A stretch of 61,535 nucleotides of DNA. Source: Pseudoalteromonas sp. T1lg48 (GTDB lineage: Bacteria; Pseudomonadota; Gammaproteobacteria; Enterobacterales; Alteromonadaceae). A program made the position numbers and the translations under genes. This document shows positions 41,490-50,379 of the stretch, in pieces; within the stretch, counting starts at the first letter, position 1, and each line of letters opens with the position of its first letter. A model generated the notes under the pieces. The model was given only the letters and a program-made list of their open reading frames with translations. It ran no database searches and was not told the origin of the DNA. The stretch is from the NCBI RefSeq assembly GCF_002964785.1, contig NZ_PQCC01000006.1, forward strand, positions 1 through 61,535, read 5' to 3'.

Positions 41490-42521
41490 ATGAAATTACT
41501 ATATTGGCTGGATGAGTGGCTGACTCTTCCACCTCCAGAGCAACGCGAACGTCTACCAATGACGGGCAGCGACTTACTCGATGATGTGTATGTTAAATAT
41601 CACTTTGTCGACCCTAGCAAACCGCTGCTATTCACATTTTCACCTGCCGGTACTAACTACCAAACCAGTGATTTACACGAGGGTTTTGCTCCATGGGGCT
41701 ATCGCTTGGCGCTAAAGCAGCAAGTGAATATCATTGCTTTTCAGCACTTAGGTCAAAGTAACTGGTTTCGCAGTCGCAACCTCATCTTCTTCTTAGAACA
41801 ACTAGCGCCTTTACTCACACCATTCTCTACGCGTCTTGGATATGGCTTAAGTCGCGGTGGGTTTGCCGTAGGGGCATTTTCTGAGCTGTTAAAGCTAGAT
41901 TATGTTCTGTTACTTCACCCGGTGAGCACAAAAAATACCACCATTGCACCTTGGGACACCCGCTCCAGTACAGAACTTGCGCAGCAGTTTGATTGGCACG
42001 ATGATTATCACGATCTGCAATTGGGAAATGCCAAAGGCTACATCATTTACGATCCAACCAATGAGATTGATCGTAAACATGCAAAACGCTACTCACAGCT
42101 TACTCACCTCCGCGTCTACGGTATGGGTCATGGCACTCACGCCAGTTATCTCAATAAGTTTGGCTTTTATAAGCAGGTGGCGAAGGACTTTTTGCACCAC
42201 CAAGAACTGGATATCAAAACGTTTCGCCAGCAAACCAAAACGCTACGCCTAAAAGAAGATTATTATCAGTCTCTTAATCGAGCCAATAGTAACTCGCCAC
42301 ACCGCTTGGCACTGTTAAGTACGGCACATCAAATACTGGCCGATGAAAAAGAGCAGCATGTGCAAGAGCATAAAGCACAAATTGATGTGCAACCACTCAT
42401 AGATGTCGCGGTGAAGCACCAAGACGATCACCCCAAAGATGCAATCAAACTCCTTGAAGTAGCGCAGCAACTGGTACCGGATGATCCCCTCGTTGAGCAC
42501 AAATTAAGGCAGCTTGGGTAG
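41490..42521 (+). CDS. Uncharacterised alpha/beta-hydrolase-fold protein
   Basis: A 343-residue soluble protein. A nucleophile elbow GYGLSRGGF places Ser121, and a C-terminal His214 in YGMGHGTHASYL could complete a catalytic triad. An early strand PLLFTFSPAGTNYQ suits the oxyanion region. The last 110 residues are helical with a TPR-like end (KDAIKLLEVAQQLVPDDPLV). The start at 41490 follows GGGAG by 6 bases. No signal peptide. Substrate unknown; similar folds occur in surface polysaccharide loci, but none is adjacent. Slightly A+T-rich compared with plsB. Confidence 0.7.
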   Translation: MKLLYWLDEWLTLPPPEQRERLPMTGSDLLDDVYVKYHFVDPSKPLLFTFSPAGTNYQTSDLHEGFAPWGYRLALKQQVNIIAFQHLGQSNWFRSRNLIFFLEQLAPLLTPFSTRLGYGLSRGGFAVGAFSELLKLDYVLLLHPVSTKNTTIAPWDTRSSTELAQQFDWHDDYHDLQLGNAKGYIIYDPTNEIDRKHAKRYSQLTHLRVYGMGHGTHASYLNKFGFYKQVAKDFLHHQELDIKTFRQQTKTLRLKEDYYQSLNRANSNSPHRLALLSTAHQILADEKEQHVQEHKAQIDVQPLIDVAVKHQDDHPKDAIKLLEVAQQLVPDDPLVEHKLRQLG

Positions 42522-42735
42522 CAACTTTTAAGCATGCGTTGCTCACCTAACACGGGCAAGCAAAAAGCAAATGTGGAGGCGCCCTCGGGTGTCGTCGCCA
42601 AAAACCATCGAAAACGTCGCGAGCGAAGTCAGTACAATGCAAAAATCGCTGAAAAGCCGCAGTTTACTGGCCGTAAATGAGGACTTTAAAGCGATTTTTA
42701 ATCGCCGTAGTGTCGAGCGCAGCAGTTTTAAGCCC

Positions 42736-43593
42736 CTAACGCTCGCGCATCACACCTTCTTGAATGGTGGAAGCAACCAGGTTGCCCTTGCGGTCAAAGA
42801 ACTGGCCGCGCACCAGGCCACGGCCACAGCTGGCGCTGGGACTGTCCACACTATAGAGCATCCATTCATCCATACGGAATGGGCGATGGAACCACATGGC
42901 GTGGTCGATAGTCGCAACCTGCATTTTCGGGTGCATAAACGACTTACCGTGCGGCTGCAAGGCGGTAGGCAAAAACTCAAAGTCCGACGCATAGGCCAAC
43001 AGGTAGTTGTGAATACGCTGGTCGTCCGGCATCTCGCCGTTGGCCTTAAACCAGATATGCTTCACCGGCTCGGCAACCTGCGGCTTAAAGGGGTTTTGAA
43101 AATTCACCGGGCGCATGTCGATGGGCTTTTCGCTGATAAACTTGTTGCGAATGGGCTCGGGAATTTGATGGGCATGCTCTTGGTAGAATTCTAAAGCCGA
43201 ACGCAAACCTTCCGGTGCCGGCACATCCGGCATAAGAGTCTGATGCTCCAGGCCCTGGGCGTCGCCGGAGAAAGAGGCTGTCATATAGAAAATCGGTTTG
43301 CCGTACTGAATGGCGCTGACACGACGAGTGCTTAGGCTCTTACCGTCGCGAATATTTTCCACATCATAAACAATGGGGCGCGAGGCATCGCCGGGCCGTA
43401 AAAAATAGGAATGCAGGGAATGCACCACGCGCCCTTCGGGCAAGGTTTCCTTCGCCGCCGAAAGCGCCTGACCCATAACCTGACCGCCAAAAACGGCCTT
43501 AAAACCCAGGTCCTGGCTGGCACCGCGATACAGGCCTAACTCGATTTCTTCCAGTTTTAACAGCGACAATAAATTATCTAATGCTTGGCTCAT
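42736..43593 (-). CDS. tesB: Acyl-CoA thioesterase II
   Basis: TesB, 285 residues (E. coli 286), a double hot-dog thioesterase that hydrolyses medium- and long-chain acyl-CoA and 3-hydroxyacyl-CoA. The catalytic Asp lies in [14 protein letters not shown], the Ser/Thr in [16 protein letters not shown] and the Gln in [11 protein letters not shown]. The C of SASCGRG is a Gly in many homologues, a minor difference. It stands alone, divergent from the EVE-domain gene. Confidence 0.95.
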   Translation of the reverse strand: MSQALDNLLSLLKLEEIELGLYRGASQDLGFKAVFGGQVMGQALSAAKETLPEGRVVHSLHSYFLRPGDASRPIVYDVENIRDGKSLSTRRVSAIQYGKPIFYMTASFSGDAQGLEHQTLMPDVPAPEGLRSALEFYQEHAHQIPEPIRNKFISEKPIDMRPVNFQNPFKPQVAEPVKHIWFKANGEMPDDQRIHNYLLAYASDFEFLPTALQPHGKSFMHPKMQVATIDHAMWFHRPFRMDEWMLYSVDSPSASCGRGLVRGQFFDRKGNLVASTIQEGVMRER

Positions 43594-43677
43594 TGTGTCC
43601 TCATTTCCACATTGCAGCTAATACAATGATAATACTATACAATGAACCCGATTACCTAGCTCAGCACAGGACCCGAC

Positions 43678-44136
43678 ATGGCTTATTGGCTACTCAAAAC
43701 AGAGCCCGATGCGTTTTCATTGGCAGACTTAAAAGCGGCCCCGGACGGCACTACGGTGTGGGATGGCGTACGTAACTATCAGGCCCGTAATTTTATTCGC
43801 GATGGCATGAAGGTGGGCGACAAGGTGTTTATCTATCATTCGAGCTGCAAGGTGCCCGCAATAGTCGGCGTGGCCGAGATAGTGAACGGTCCCTATGCGG
43901 ATCCATCACAATTCGATGCCAGCGGCGATTATTATGATCCCAAGGCCACAACCGAGGCGCCGCGCTGGTTTAGTGTCGATGTGCAATACAGGGAAACCTT
44001 TAACAAGCCGGTGACCCTGCAGGCGATCAAGGCCGACCCGGCCATCGAAGAGCTGGCGCTGAAAAAATCCGGGCGCTTATCCGTGATGCCGGTCACCGAG
44101 GAAGAATGGCAATACCTGTGCGGCATTGCCAAATAA
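43678..44136 (+). CDS. EVE-domain protein
   Basis: A 152-residue single EVE domain (YWLLKTEPDAFSLADLKAAP, WDGVRNYQARNFIRD, KVGDKVFIYHSSC, WFSVDVQYRE). The PUA-like EVE fold binds modified bases in nucleic acid, as in human THYN1. Housekeeping copies like this are common in Proteobacteria and their target is not settled. It is convergent with the AIM24-like gene, 7 bases away. Confidence 0.9.
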   Translation: MAYWLLKTEPDAFSLADLKAAPDGTTVWDGVRNYQARNFIRDGMKVGDKVFIYHSSCKVPAIVGVAEIVNGPYADPSQFDASGDYYDPKATTEAPRWFSVDVQYRETFNKPVTLQAIKADPAIEELALKKSGRLSVMPVTEEEWQYLCGIAK

Positions 44137-44143
44137 AGGCTCT

Positions 44144-44932
44144 CTAATCGCCGCCTATCATATCGCCGATGCCACCAAGGACCGAGCCCTCGCCTTGGCG
44201 TGCACCACCGGCTCGAGGGGCATGTTCAAGTACGCGATCAGCTAAACGTGAGAATGGCAGGCTTTGGATCCAAACGGTGCCATGGCCGCGCAGCGTGGTG
44301 AGGAACAGGCCTTCACCACCAAAGAACATGGAACGCAGGCCCTTAACCCGTTCGATATCGAACTCAATGCCGCCGGTGAAGCCCACCACACACCCCGTGT
44401 CTAGGCGCAGCGTTTCACCATTAAGCTGTTTCTCAACGACCGTGCCGCCGGCATGGGCGAAAGCCATCCCATCGCCTTCTAAGCGCTGCAAAATAAAGCC
44501 CTCGCCGCCAAAGAAACCGGCGCCTAATTTACGCTGAAAGGCGATGTTGACCTCGGTGCCCAGTGCCGCGCACAAGAAGGAGTCTTTTTGCAAGAACACC
44601 TGCTCACCCAACTCGGCCATATTTAAGGGCACAATACTGCCCGGGAAAGGAGCGGCAAAGGCAACGCGTTTTTTACCCATGCCCTGATTGGTAAAGTGGG
44701 TCATAAACAGGGATTCACCGGTGATCATGCGCTTACCCGCACTGAACAGCTTGCTCATAAAGCCTTGATTGACCTGGGAGCCATCACCCATTTTGGCTTC
44801 ATATTGAATGCCGTCTTCAAGGTAGTTCATTGCGCCCGCTTCGGCGATCACCGCCTCACCCGGGTCCAGTTCCACTTCCACCATCTGCATCGAATGGCCG
44901 ATAATTTCATAATCAACTTCATGACATCGCAT
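44144..44932 (-). CDS. AIM24/TIGR00266-family protein
   Basis: A 262-residue protein of the AIM24 family, a beta-rich fold related to tryptophan RNA-binding attenuator proteins. It begins [20 protein letters not shown] and has the family repeat FFGGEGF...[12 protein letters not shown] twice (near residues 150 and 215). A Gly-rich C-terminus ([14 protein letters not shown]) follows. The start at 44932 has an AAAGGAG site; an earlier in-frame ATG at 44959 overlaps that site. Function is unknown in bacteria. Confidence 0.88.
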   Translation of the reverse strand: MRCHEVDYEIIGHSMQMVEVELDPGEAVIAEAGAMNYLEDGIQYEAKMGDGSQVNQGFMSKLFSAGKRMITGESLFMTHFTNQGMGKKRVAFAAPFPGSIVPLNMAELGEQVFLQKDSFLCAALGTEVNIAFQRKLGAGFFGGEGFILQRLEGDGMAFAHAGGTVVEKQLNGETLRLDTGCVVGFTGGIEFDIERVKGLRSMFFGGEGLFLTTLRGHGTVWIQSLPFSRLADRVLEHAPRAGGARQGEGSVLGGIGDMIGGD

Positions 44933-45072
44933 TGTGCTTTCTCCTTTGCATTCGAACACCTAGCATGACGGAATTAAACAAGGGTTGCACCGAATAAAAT
45001 GTAAGCAGCTTTTACAAGGGGGAGCCGAGGTCGAGGCCGTGGTAACCGCTGCCCGATCCGTTTTGAGTGTTA

Positions 45073-45285
45073 TTAACCGCAGCACGCGCCGTCTTGTTGA
45101 ATGGGTGGGCATTTAACCGTGCCAAATGAACAATACACGCAGCAGTCACCGGGTAAAGGCTTTAACAGGGTGTGGCAAGATGAGCACTCATAGTAATATT
45201 GGCACGCATCGGTTGGCATGGTTTCCTGCTTCTTTGCGCCGCACACTGGGCAGGTGATAACAGACTCAAGAATGACGTTATCCAT
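45073..45285 (-). CDS. Small cysteine-rich probable zinc protein (GDCCVYCSxGT motif)
   Basis: A 70-residue protein with ten cysteines in paired motifs: CPVCGAK, CSSCHT, GDCCVYCSFGTVKCPP and a terminal CCG. The arrangement suggests two zinc ribbons. The GDCCV(Y/F)CS(Y/F)GT segment is widely conserved in small bacterial proteins, to my knowledge without assigned function. It stands alone between the AIM24-like gene and the 3-hydroxybutyrate operon terminator. Confidence 0.85.
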   Translation of the reverse strand: MDNVILESVITCPVCGAKKQETMPTDACQYYYECSSCHTLLKPLPGDCCVYCSFGTVKCPPIQQDGACCG

Positions 45286-45391
45286 TTAGACCTCTGTCGC
45301 ATCTTGGTTAATAGCCCTTAAACCTTAGCATACCCCCTACTCGAGGTCCTCTCAGCCTGCGTTTACGTCAGGTTGTGATGAACACATAAAA

Positions 45392-45422
45392 AACACCCAG
45401 CATAGCAGGCTAGCTGGGTGTT
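45392..45422 (-). terminator. Terminator of the gntP-hydrolase-bdhA-scoAB operon
   Basis: Perfect 10-bp stem AACACCCAGC/GCTGGGTGTT (45392-45401 and 45413-45422) with an 11-base loop. On the minus strand it is followed by a run of six T. It lies 30 bases after the scoB stop. Confidence 0.92.
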
Positions 45423-45451
45423 GACTGGTGCAGTCTAGAATCGGGACAACC

Positions 45452-46108
45452 CTAAAACTGCATTTCAGGAACCTGAGCCGGGCAGATGAGTTTGCCCTGG
45501 GTTTTGGCTTTAATTTCTTCCACACTCACGCCCGGGGCGCGCTCAAGTAAGTGAAACGCACCGTCCTTGATTTCCAGCAGCGCCAGGTCGGTGATCACCT
45601 TATTGATACAGCCTACCCCCGTCAGCGGCAGCGAGCACTGGGTCAGCAGTTTTGAGTCGCCATGCTTGCTGGCATGGGTCATGGTGCAGATAATGTTTTT
45701 CGCACCCGCCACCAAGTCCATAGCGCCGCCCATGCCTTTGACCAACTTGCCGGGGATCATCCAACTGGCGATGTTGCCGTTTTGGTCTACTTCGAAGGCG
45801 CCCAACACGGTTAAGTCCACATGACCACCGCGGATCATGGCAAAGCTTTCGGCGGAGTTAAAAATCGCCGCGCCGGTGCGAGCGGTCACGGTTTCCTTAC
45901 CGGCGTTGATCATATCCGCATCCACTTCCCCCTCAAGCGGGTATTCACCCATGCCCAGCAAACCGTTTTCGGATTGCAGCATCACATCTATGCCTTTGGG
46001 TACATAGTTTGCCACCAGGGTGGGAATGCCTATGCCCAGGTTCACGTAATAACCGTCGCGTAATTCCTGGGCGACGCGTTGCGCCATTTGCTCTCGTGTC
46101 AGCGCCAT
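45452..46108 (-). CDS. scoB: 3-oxoacid CoA-transferase subunit B
   Basis: Beta subunit, 218 residues. The catalytic glutamate lies in the conserved LQSENGLLGMGEYP (near residue 48). With ScoA it moves CoA from succinyl-CoA (or acetyl-CoA) to acetoacetate, giving acetoacetyl-CoA. It starts 2 bases after the scoA stop with an AGGAG site and is the last gene of the operon. The name scoB is used rather than atoA because the neighbour is 3-hydroxybutyrate dehydrogenase; donor specificity is not visible. Confidence 0.93.
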   Translation of the reverse strand: MALTREQMAQRVAQELRDGYYVNLGIGIPTLVANYVPKGIDVMLQSENGLLGMGEYPLEGEVDADMINAGKETVTARTGAAIFNSAESFAMIRGGHVDLTVLGAFEVDQNGNIASWMIPGKLVKGMGGAMDLVAGAKNIICTMTHASKHGDSKLLTQCSLPLTGVGCINKVITDLALLEIKDGAFHLLERAPGVSVEEIKAKTQGKLICPAQVPEMQF

Positions 46109-46110
46109 GG

Positions 46111-46812
46111 TTATGCTCCTCGCACCGTACGTTTTTCGATGCGCTTTTCAAACTGGCCTTGAATCACGCGTTGCACATAAATACCCGGGGTGTGAATTTG
46201 ACTGGGCTCCAGCTCCCCGGGCTCGACAATTTCTTCCGCCTCAACCACGGTGATCTTGCCTGCCGTAGCCGCCATGGGGTTGAAGTTCATCGCCGTGTGA
46301 CGATAGATGCAGTTGCCGTAACGATCCGCTTTCCATGCTTTAACAATGGCAAAGTCACCAACAATGCTTGGCTCAAGCACGTAATCGCGGCCATCAAATT
46401 GCTTAATATCTTTGCCTTCGGCAACCACTGTGCCCACACCTGTTGCGGTGTAAAACGCAGGAATACCCGCCCCACCGGCACGCATTTTCTCCGCCAGGGT
46501 GCCTTGTGGGGTGAGTTCCACTTCCAACTCACCGTTCAGCAGTTGCTGTTCAAACAAGGCGTTTTCACCCACGTAAGACGCCACCATTTTGTGGATCTGC
46601 TTATCTTCAAGCAGGATGCCTAAACCAAAACCATCGACACCGCAGTTATTGGAAACCACCGTCAGGCCGGTGATGCCCTTGTTTTTGATTTCTTTAATCA
46701 GGCCCTCGGGAATACCGCAAAGGCCAAAACCACCGGCGATCACCGTCATATTGTCTTCGAGGCCCGCCATTGCTTCGGCGTAGCTGTTCACTACCTTATT
46801 AAAACCTGCCAT
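46111..46812 (-). CDS. scoA: 3-oxoacid CoA-transferase subunit A
   Basis: Alpha subunit, 233 residues. The Gly-rich oxyanion/CoA motif [16 protein letters not shown] lies near residues 24-40 and [15 protein letters not shown] near 57-72. I chose the ATG at 46812 ([15 protein letters not shown]), which has AGGAG upstream. It lies 8 bases after bdhA. Acts as a heteromer with ScoB in ketone-body activation. Confidence 0.93.
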   Translation of the reverse strand: MAGFNKVVNSYAEAMAGLEDNMTVIAGGFGLCGIPEGLIKEIKNKGITGLTVVSNNCGVDGFGLGILLEDKQIHKMVASYVGENALFEQQLLNGELEVELTPQGTLAEKMRAGGAGIPAFYTATGVGTVVAEGKDIKQFDGRDYVLEPSIVGDFAIVKAWKADRYGNCIYRHTAMNFNPMAATAGKITVVEAEEIVEPGELEPSQIHTPGIYVQRVIQGQFEKRIEKRTVRGA

Positions 46813-46820
46813 CTTCTCTC

Positions 46821-47579
46821 CTATTGCGCCGTCCAACCGCCATCAAGGGCGATGGCCTGGGCAGTAATGTTGCGCGCCGCATCCGCCATTAAAAAGTCAA
46901 CGGTGTGGGCAATTTCGTCCAGGCCGATAAAGGCCTTTTTGGGCATGGGGGCCAGCATGATGGTGTCGATCACCTCTTGCTCGGTGATGCCATGTTGTTT
47001 GGCCTGGCTGGCTATTTGCGCCTCGACCAAGGGGGTTTTTACATAGGCCGGGCAAATGGTATTGACCGTGATATCCACATCCCCGGTCTCCAGCGCCAAC
47101 ACCTTGCCCAAACCAATCAAGCCATGTTTGGCTGAGACGTACGCCGACTTATACTTGGAGGCAACCTGGGCATGAATGGAGCCGATATTGATAATACGAC
47201 CAAAGTTTTGCGCCCGCATCGCCGGAAGCACGGCCTTGGTAAGCATGGCCGGGCCATTGAGTAATACGTCTTGCAACAGCTGCCATTTATCCAATGGGTA
47301 ATCATCCAAACGCTCGACATACTGAATGCCGGCGTTATTGATCAACACATCTATGGTCGGCTGCCTGGCAATAAAATCCCCGAGGGAGGCCAGTTCTGCC
47401 ACATTCAGCGCCAGGCCCTGGGCACGAATGCCCTGCTGTTGAAGCTGTTCGGCCTCGGCCTTGGCGCGCTCACCATCGAGATCGGTCAGTAAGATCTCAT
47501 GGCCTTGCTTGCCCAGGTGTTCCGCCACATAGCGGCCAATGCCACTGGCGGCACCGGTAATTAAAATACGCTTACTCAT
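46821..47579 (-). CDS. bdhA: D-3-hydroxybutyrate dehydrogenase
   Basis: Short-chain dehydrogenase, 252 residues, converting D-3-hydroxybutyrate and NAD to acetoacetate. The cofactor motif TGAASGIG lies near residues 8-15, NNAG near 85, and the catalytic Ser-Tyr-Lys in [20 protein letters not shown] plus AKHG. The substrate-lid segment [14 protein letters not shown] and the end [10 protein letters not shown] match the 3-hydroxybutyrate dehydrogenase subfamily rather than generic FabG. Adjacent CoA-transferase genes support this. Confidence 0.93.
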   Translation of the reverse strand: MSKRILITGAASGIGRYVAEHLGKQGHEILLTDLDGERAKAEAEQLQQQGIRAQGLALNVAELASLGDFIARQPTIDVLINNAGIQYVERLDDYPLDKWQLLQDVLLNGPAMLTKAVLPAMRAQNFGRIINIGSIHAQVASKYKSAYVSAKHGLIGLGKVLALETGDVDITVNTICPAYVKTPLVEAQIASQAKQHGITEQEVIDTIMLAPMPKKAFIGLDEIAHTVDFLMADAARNITAQAIALDGGWTAQ

Positions 47580-47581
47580 GA

Positions 47582-48760
47582 TTACTCCGCTAAAAACTCG
47601 GCGAGCACCGGGGCCTTGGTTTGAATCGAGAACAGACCGTCTAGGTGCCCCCAGATCCCCTCAATTTCCTCGATTTTTACATCTTTTCCTTGCTCTTTAA
47701 GCAGCTTGGCAAACGCGCGCACCGGGCCTGGGCGTAACAAGAGGTCGTTGCTGGCGGGCATAAGCAGTACCTTGGCCTGAATCTTTTGTGCCGCCGCGTT
47801 TAGGTCTTCCTGCATGCCGGCGCTGTACAGTTGCGAGGCGCGCACTAAATAGAGAATATGGTTGGCATCCTGAGTTTGCGCTCGAACCAGGGCGCGCTCA
47901 TGCAGGGTCTGGTTAATGGCCGGCAGGGTGCGTATGTCTTTTTTCGCGCCCTCGTCCTGCACCTTGAAGTTTGGGAAGCTGACCTTGTAACTTTCCGGGT
48001 GCATGGCGTCCTGGGTAATATTCAGCATGGTGGCGGTCACACCGGCCAGCGGGCGCTCACCCTCATAGTAATTGCCATTGTTCCAGTTTGCGTCCAGGCG
48101 AATGGGCAGCGCCCATTTTTCCAGCGCGGGTACCGTCCAGGCGTCCATTTTCGCCGCACCAATCACATGCACCAGTCGTTCAACCTTGTCTGGGTAACGC
48201 ACCGACCATTCCAGCGCCTGGAATGAGCCCATGGAGGCGCCAATGACGGCGTGGAGTTTTTCAATCCCCAGGCTGTCGAGCAAACGCTTTTGTACTTCGA
48301 CAAAATCGCCTATGGTGACCACGGGGAAGTCCAGGCCATAGGGCTTGCCGGTTTTTGGATTAATGGACGCCGGGCCCGTGGTGATCACGTTTTTATCGTG
48401 CCAGTTGGCGTTAACCAGGGTGTCCGAGCTGATCACAAAAAACTTGTTGGTGTCTATGGCCTTACCCGGGCCAATAATGGCATCCCAATATCCGGGCAAA
48501 GCGTCATCCGCGCTGTATTTACCCGCCGCATGGGAGGTGCCGGAGAAAAAATGGGTGATCAGAATCACATTGTCCTTGGCATCATTAAGGGTGCCGTAGC
48601 TCTCCCACCCCACCTGCACCTCGGGCAAGGTCACCCCCGATTCCGTGGTGTAGTTTGCAAAGGCGAAACGCTGTTTTTCCACCAGCAGGGGCTCGCCCTG
48701 AGCCCAGGCCCACTGGCTTACACAGATTAAAACAAGGCCTATTATTCGCAGCATGCTCAT
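47582..48760 (-). CDS. Exported alpha/beta hydrolase of the homoserine-acetyltransferase (MetX-like) superfamily
   Basis: A 392-residue protein with a Sec signal peptide (hydrophobic LRIIGLVLICVSQWAWAQ, cleavage after about residue 20). The nucleophile elbow IGASMGSFQALEW places Ser176, and the GIWGHLDGLF segment near the C-terminus supplies the His. The fold is that of MetX acyltransferases, but export makes amino-acid synthesis unlikely. It lies 12 bases after the permease gene and 2 before bdhA, so its product probably feeds 3-hydroxybutyrate into the pathway. An esterase acting on 3-hydroxybutyrate esters or oligomers is my inference. Start chosen by AAGGAG spacing of 8. Confidence 0.8.
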   Translation of the reverse strand: MSMLRIIGLVLICVSQWAWAQGEPLLVEKQRFAFANYTTESGVTLPEVQVGWESYGTLNDAKDNVILITHFFSGTSHAAGKYSADDALPGYWDAIIGPGKAIDTNKFFVISSDTLVNANWHDKNVITTGPASINPKTGKPYGLDFPVVTIGDFVEVQKRLLDSLGIEKLHAVIGASMGSFQALEWSVRYPDKVERLVHVIGAAKMDAWTVPALEKWALPIRLDANWNNGNYYEGERPLAGVTATMLNITQDAMHPESYKVSFPNFKVQDEGAKKDIRTLPAINQTLHERALVRAQTQDANHILYLVRASQLYSAGMQEDLNAAAQKIQAKVLLMPASNDLLLRPGPVRAFAKLLKEQGKDVKIEEIEGIWGHLDGLFSIQTKAPVLAEFLAE

Positions 48761-48772
48761 GTTGTTCACTCC

Positions 48773-50077
48773 TTAGAATAAGATAAATAGGGCGAGCGCC
48801 AGGGCCACGCCAATCAGTGGCACCACGGCCGTTAATGCCGCCATAGACCAGTAAGCGCGTTGGTGCGTTTCTTTACAGATGGCGCGGATGGTGGTCACCA
48901 CATAACCGTTGTGCGGCAAGGTATCCAACGCCCCGGAACTGATCGCCACCACCCGGTGTAATTGCTCCGGATTAACGCCTGCATCCAGGTAATGAGGCGC
49001 CACTAACGGCAGGGCTATGGCCTGGCCGCCGGATGCCGAGCCGGTCAAACCGGCAATGACACTGACGGCCACCGCCGCACCGAGCAATTCGTTGCCGGGC
49101 ATATTGGTCATGACTTCCACCGCCACCTGAAAGGCCTCTGTGTTTTTAGCCACCGCACCAAAACCGACGACCGCACTGGTATTGCCTATGGCCACCAGCG
49201 CCCCCGTGGTACCCAGGTTAATGGCACCGCTGAGGTTGTGGAAATGCTTGAAGTTGATCACCAGAATCGCCAACACACCACCGAGCAAGGCGACGATCAA
49301 GGCACTTTGGTGCAATATATCGTGCAGTGTAAAGGACAGCAGTAACACCACCAGCAGCGGGATCACTCCGGTGATCGGATGGGGATAGTCGCGCTCGGGA
49401 ATTTCCGGGTCGTCGTCGCGGGCCTCGAAGCGCTCACCATTGGCCACCGCCTTAGTGATCATCTTCTTCAGCCACCAGTAACCGGCAATGGCCATAAACA
49501 CAGCCACCACCAGGCTCACTTCCCAGGCCGCATAGGGCGAAGTGCCCAAATACTTGATGGGGATCCAGTTTTGAATCTCCGGCGAGCCCGCCGAGGTCAT
49601 GGTAAAGGTCACCGAGCCAAAGGCCAGAGTCGCGGGAATAAAGCGTCGTGGCAGGTTGGCGTCTTTAAACAGGCTCAGAGCCATGGGGTACACGGAAAAG
49701 GCGACGATAAAGACGCTGACACCACCATAGGTCAACACCGCACAGGCAATCACCACAGCCAGTACCGCGTGTTTCATACCCAGCTTGTTGACTATGGCAC
49801 GGGCAACGCTGTCCGCGGCGCCGCTGTCTTCCATAAACTTGCCGAACAAGGAGCCGAGCAAGAACATAAAGAACCAGGCACTGAGGAAACCGGCAAAGCC
49901 GTTCATATAGGTGCTGACAAAGTCTAACGATACACTCTCACCGGGAAAGAGCGCCATATTGCCACTCAGCGCCACCAACAGGGCACATAAGGGCGCGGCA
50001 ATAAACAGGTTTACGCCGCGCAGGGTAAGAATGATAAGTAGTACCAGACCGCCGATAAGGCCAATCATACTGAGCAT
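48773..50077 (-). CDS. GntP-family permease, probable 3-hydroxybutyrate importer
   Basis: Inner-membrane transporter of 434 residues with about 12 predicted membrane segments. GntP-family features include the sequence LSAWFFMFLLGSLFGKFMED, YGGVSVFIVAFSVYPMALSL and the C-terminal ISSGALDTLPHNGYVVTTI. GntP members carry gluconate and other small hydroxy acids; several lie next to 3-hydroxybutyrate dehydrogenase genes and are annotated as D-beta-hydroxybutyrate permeases. Substrate here is inferred from bdhA-scoAB. First gene of the operon with a GAGGAG site. Confidence 0.9.
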   Translation of the reverse strand: MLSMIGLIGGLVLLIILTLRGVNLFIAAPLCALLVALSGNMALFPGESVSLDFVSTYMNGFAGFLSAWFFMFLLGSLFGKFMEDSGAADSVARAIVNKLGMKHAVLAVVIACAVLTYGGVSVFIVAFSVYPMALSLFKDANLPRRFIPATLAFGSVTFTMTSAGSPEIQNWIPIKYLGTSPYAAWEVSLVVAVFMAIAGYWWLKKMITKAVANGERFEARDDDPEIPERDYPHPITGVIPLLVVLLLSFTLHDILHQSALIVALLGGVLAILVINFKHFHNLSGAINLGTTGALVAIGNTSAVVGFGAVAKNTEAFQVAVEVMTNMPGNELLGAAVAVSVIAGLTGSASGGQAIALPLVAPHYLDAGVNPEQLHRVVAISSGALDTLPHNGYVVTTIRAICKETHQRAYWSMAALTAVVPLIGVALALALFILF

Positions 50078-50185
50078 AGAAGTGCTCCTCGAATTATTAT
50101 TGTTTTAGTTATCAGAGCTAGCATAGCAGCTGTTTCTGTTAACAACACTGGCAATCAGTGTGGCCCCACAAACCGTTAAAATACA

Positions 50186-50260
50186 TAGTACTAAGGTTAT
50201 AGAATTGCGCCACACCCCGTAAATCAAGGGCTGTAGCGGCGATAGTACTAAGGTACTAAC
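50186..50260. promoter_or_regulatory. Repeated GTACTAA boxes in the divergent gntP / TonB-receptor region
   Basis: The 12-base sequence TAGTACTAAGGT occurs at 50186-50197 and again at 50243-50254. The second is followed at once by another box, making a tandem GTACTAAG-GTACTAAC (50245-50260). All three boxes lie in the 302-base region between the divergent permease and TonB-receptor genes. They look like operator half-sites, perhaps for the nearby CrbR-like regulator. Confidence 0.55.
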
Positions 50261-50379
50261 CCCCTCGTCGCATTTTTCCCCTAAAGTCACAGTTAATTAA
50301 TATTTTTAAAACAAACCCATACCGTGACGACCCATAACAATACCGGCGCACGGACAACGACAATAACAGGGGATACAGG

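Noticed and set aside
42571..43194. 207-codon open frame on the plus strand
   Set aside because: It is antisense to tesB over most of its length, and the protein has no coherent features.
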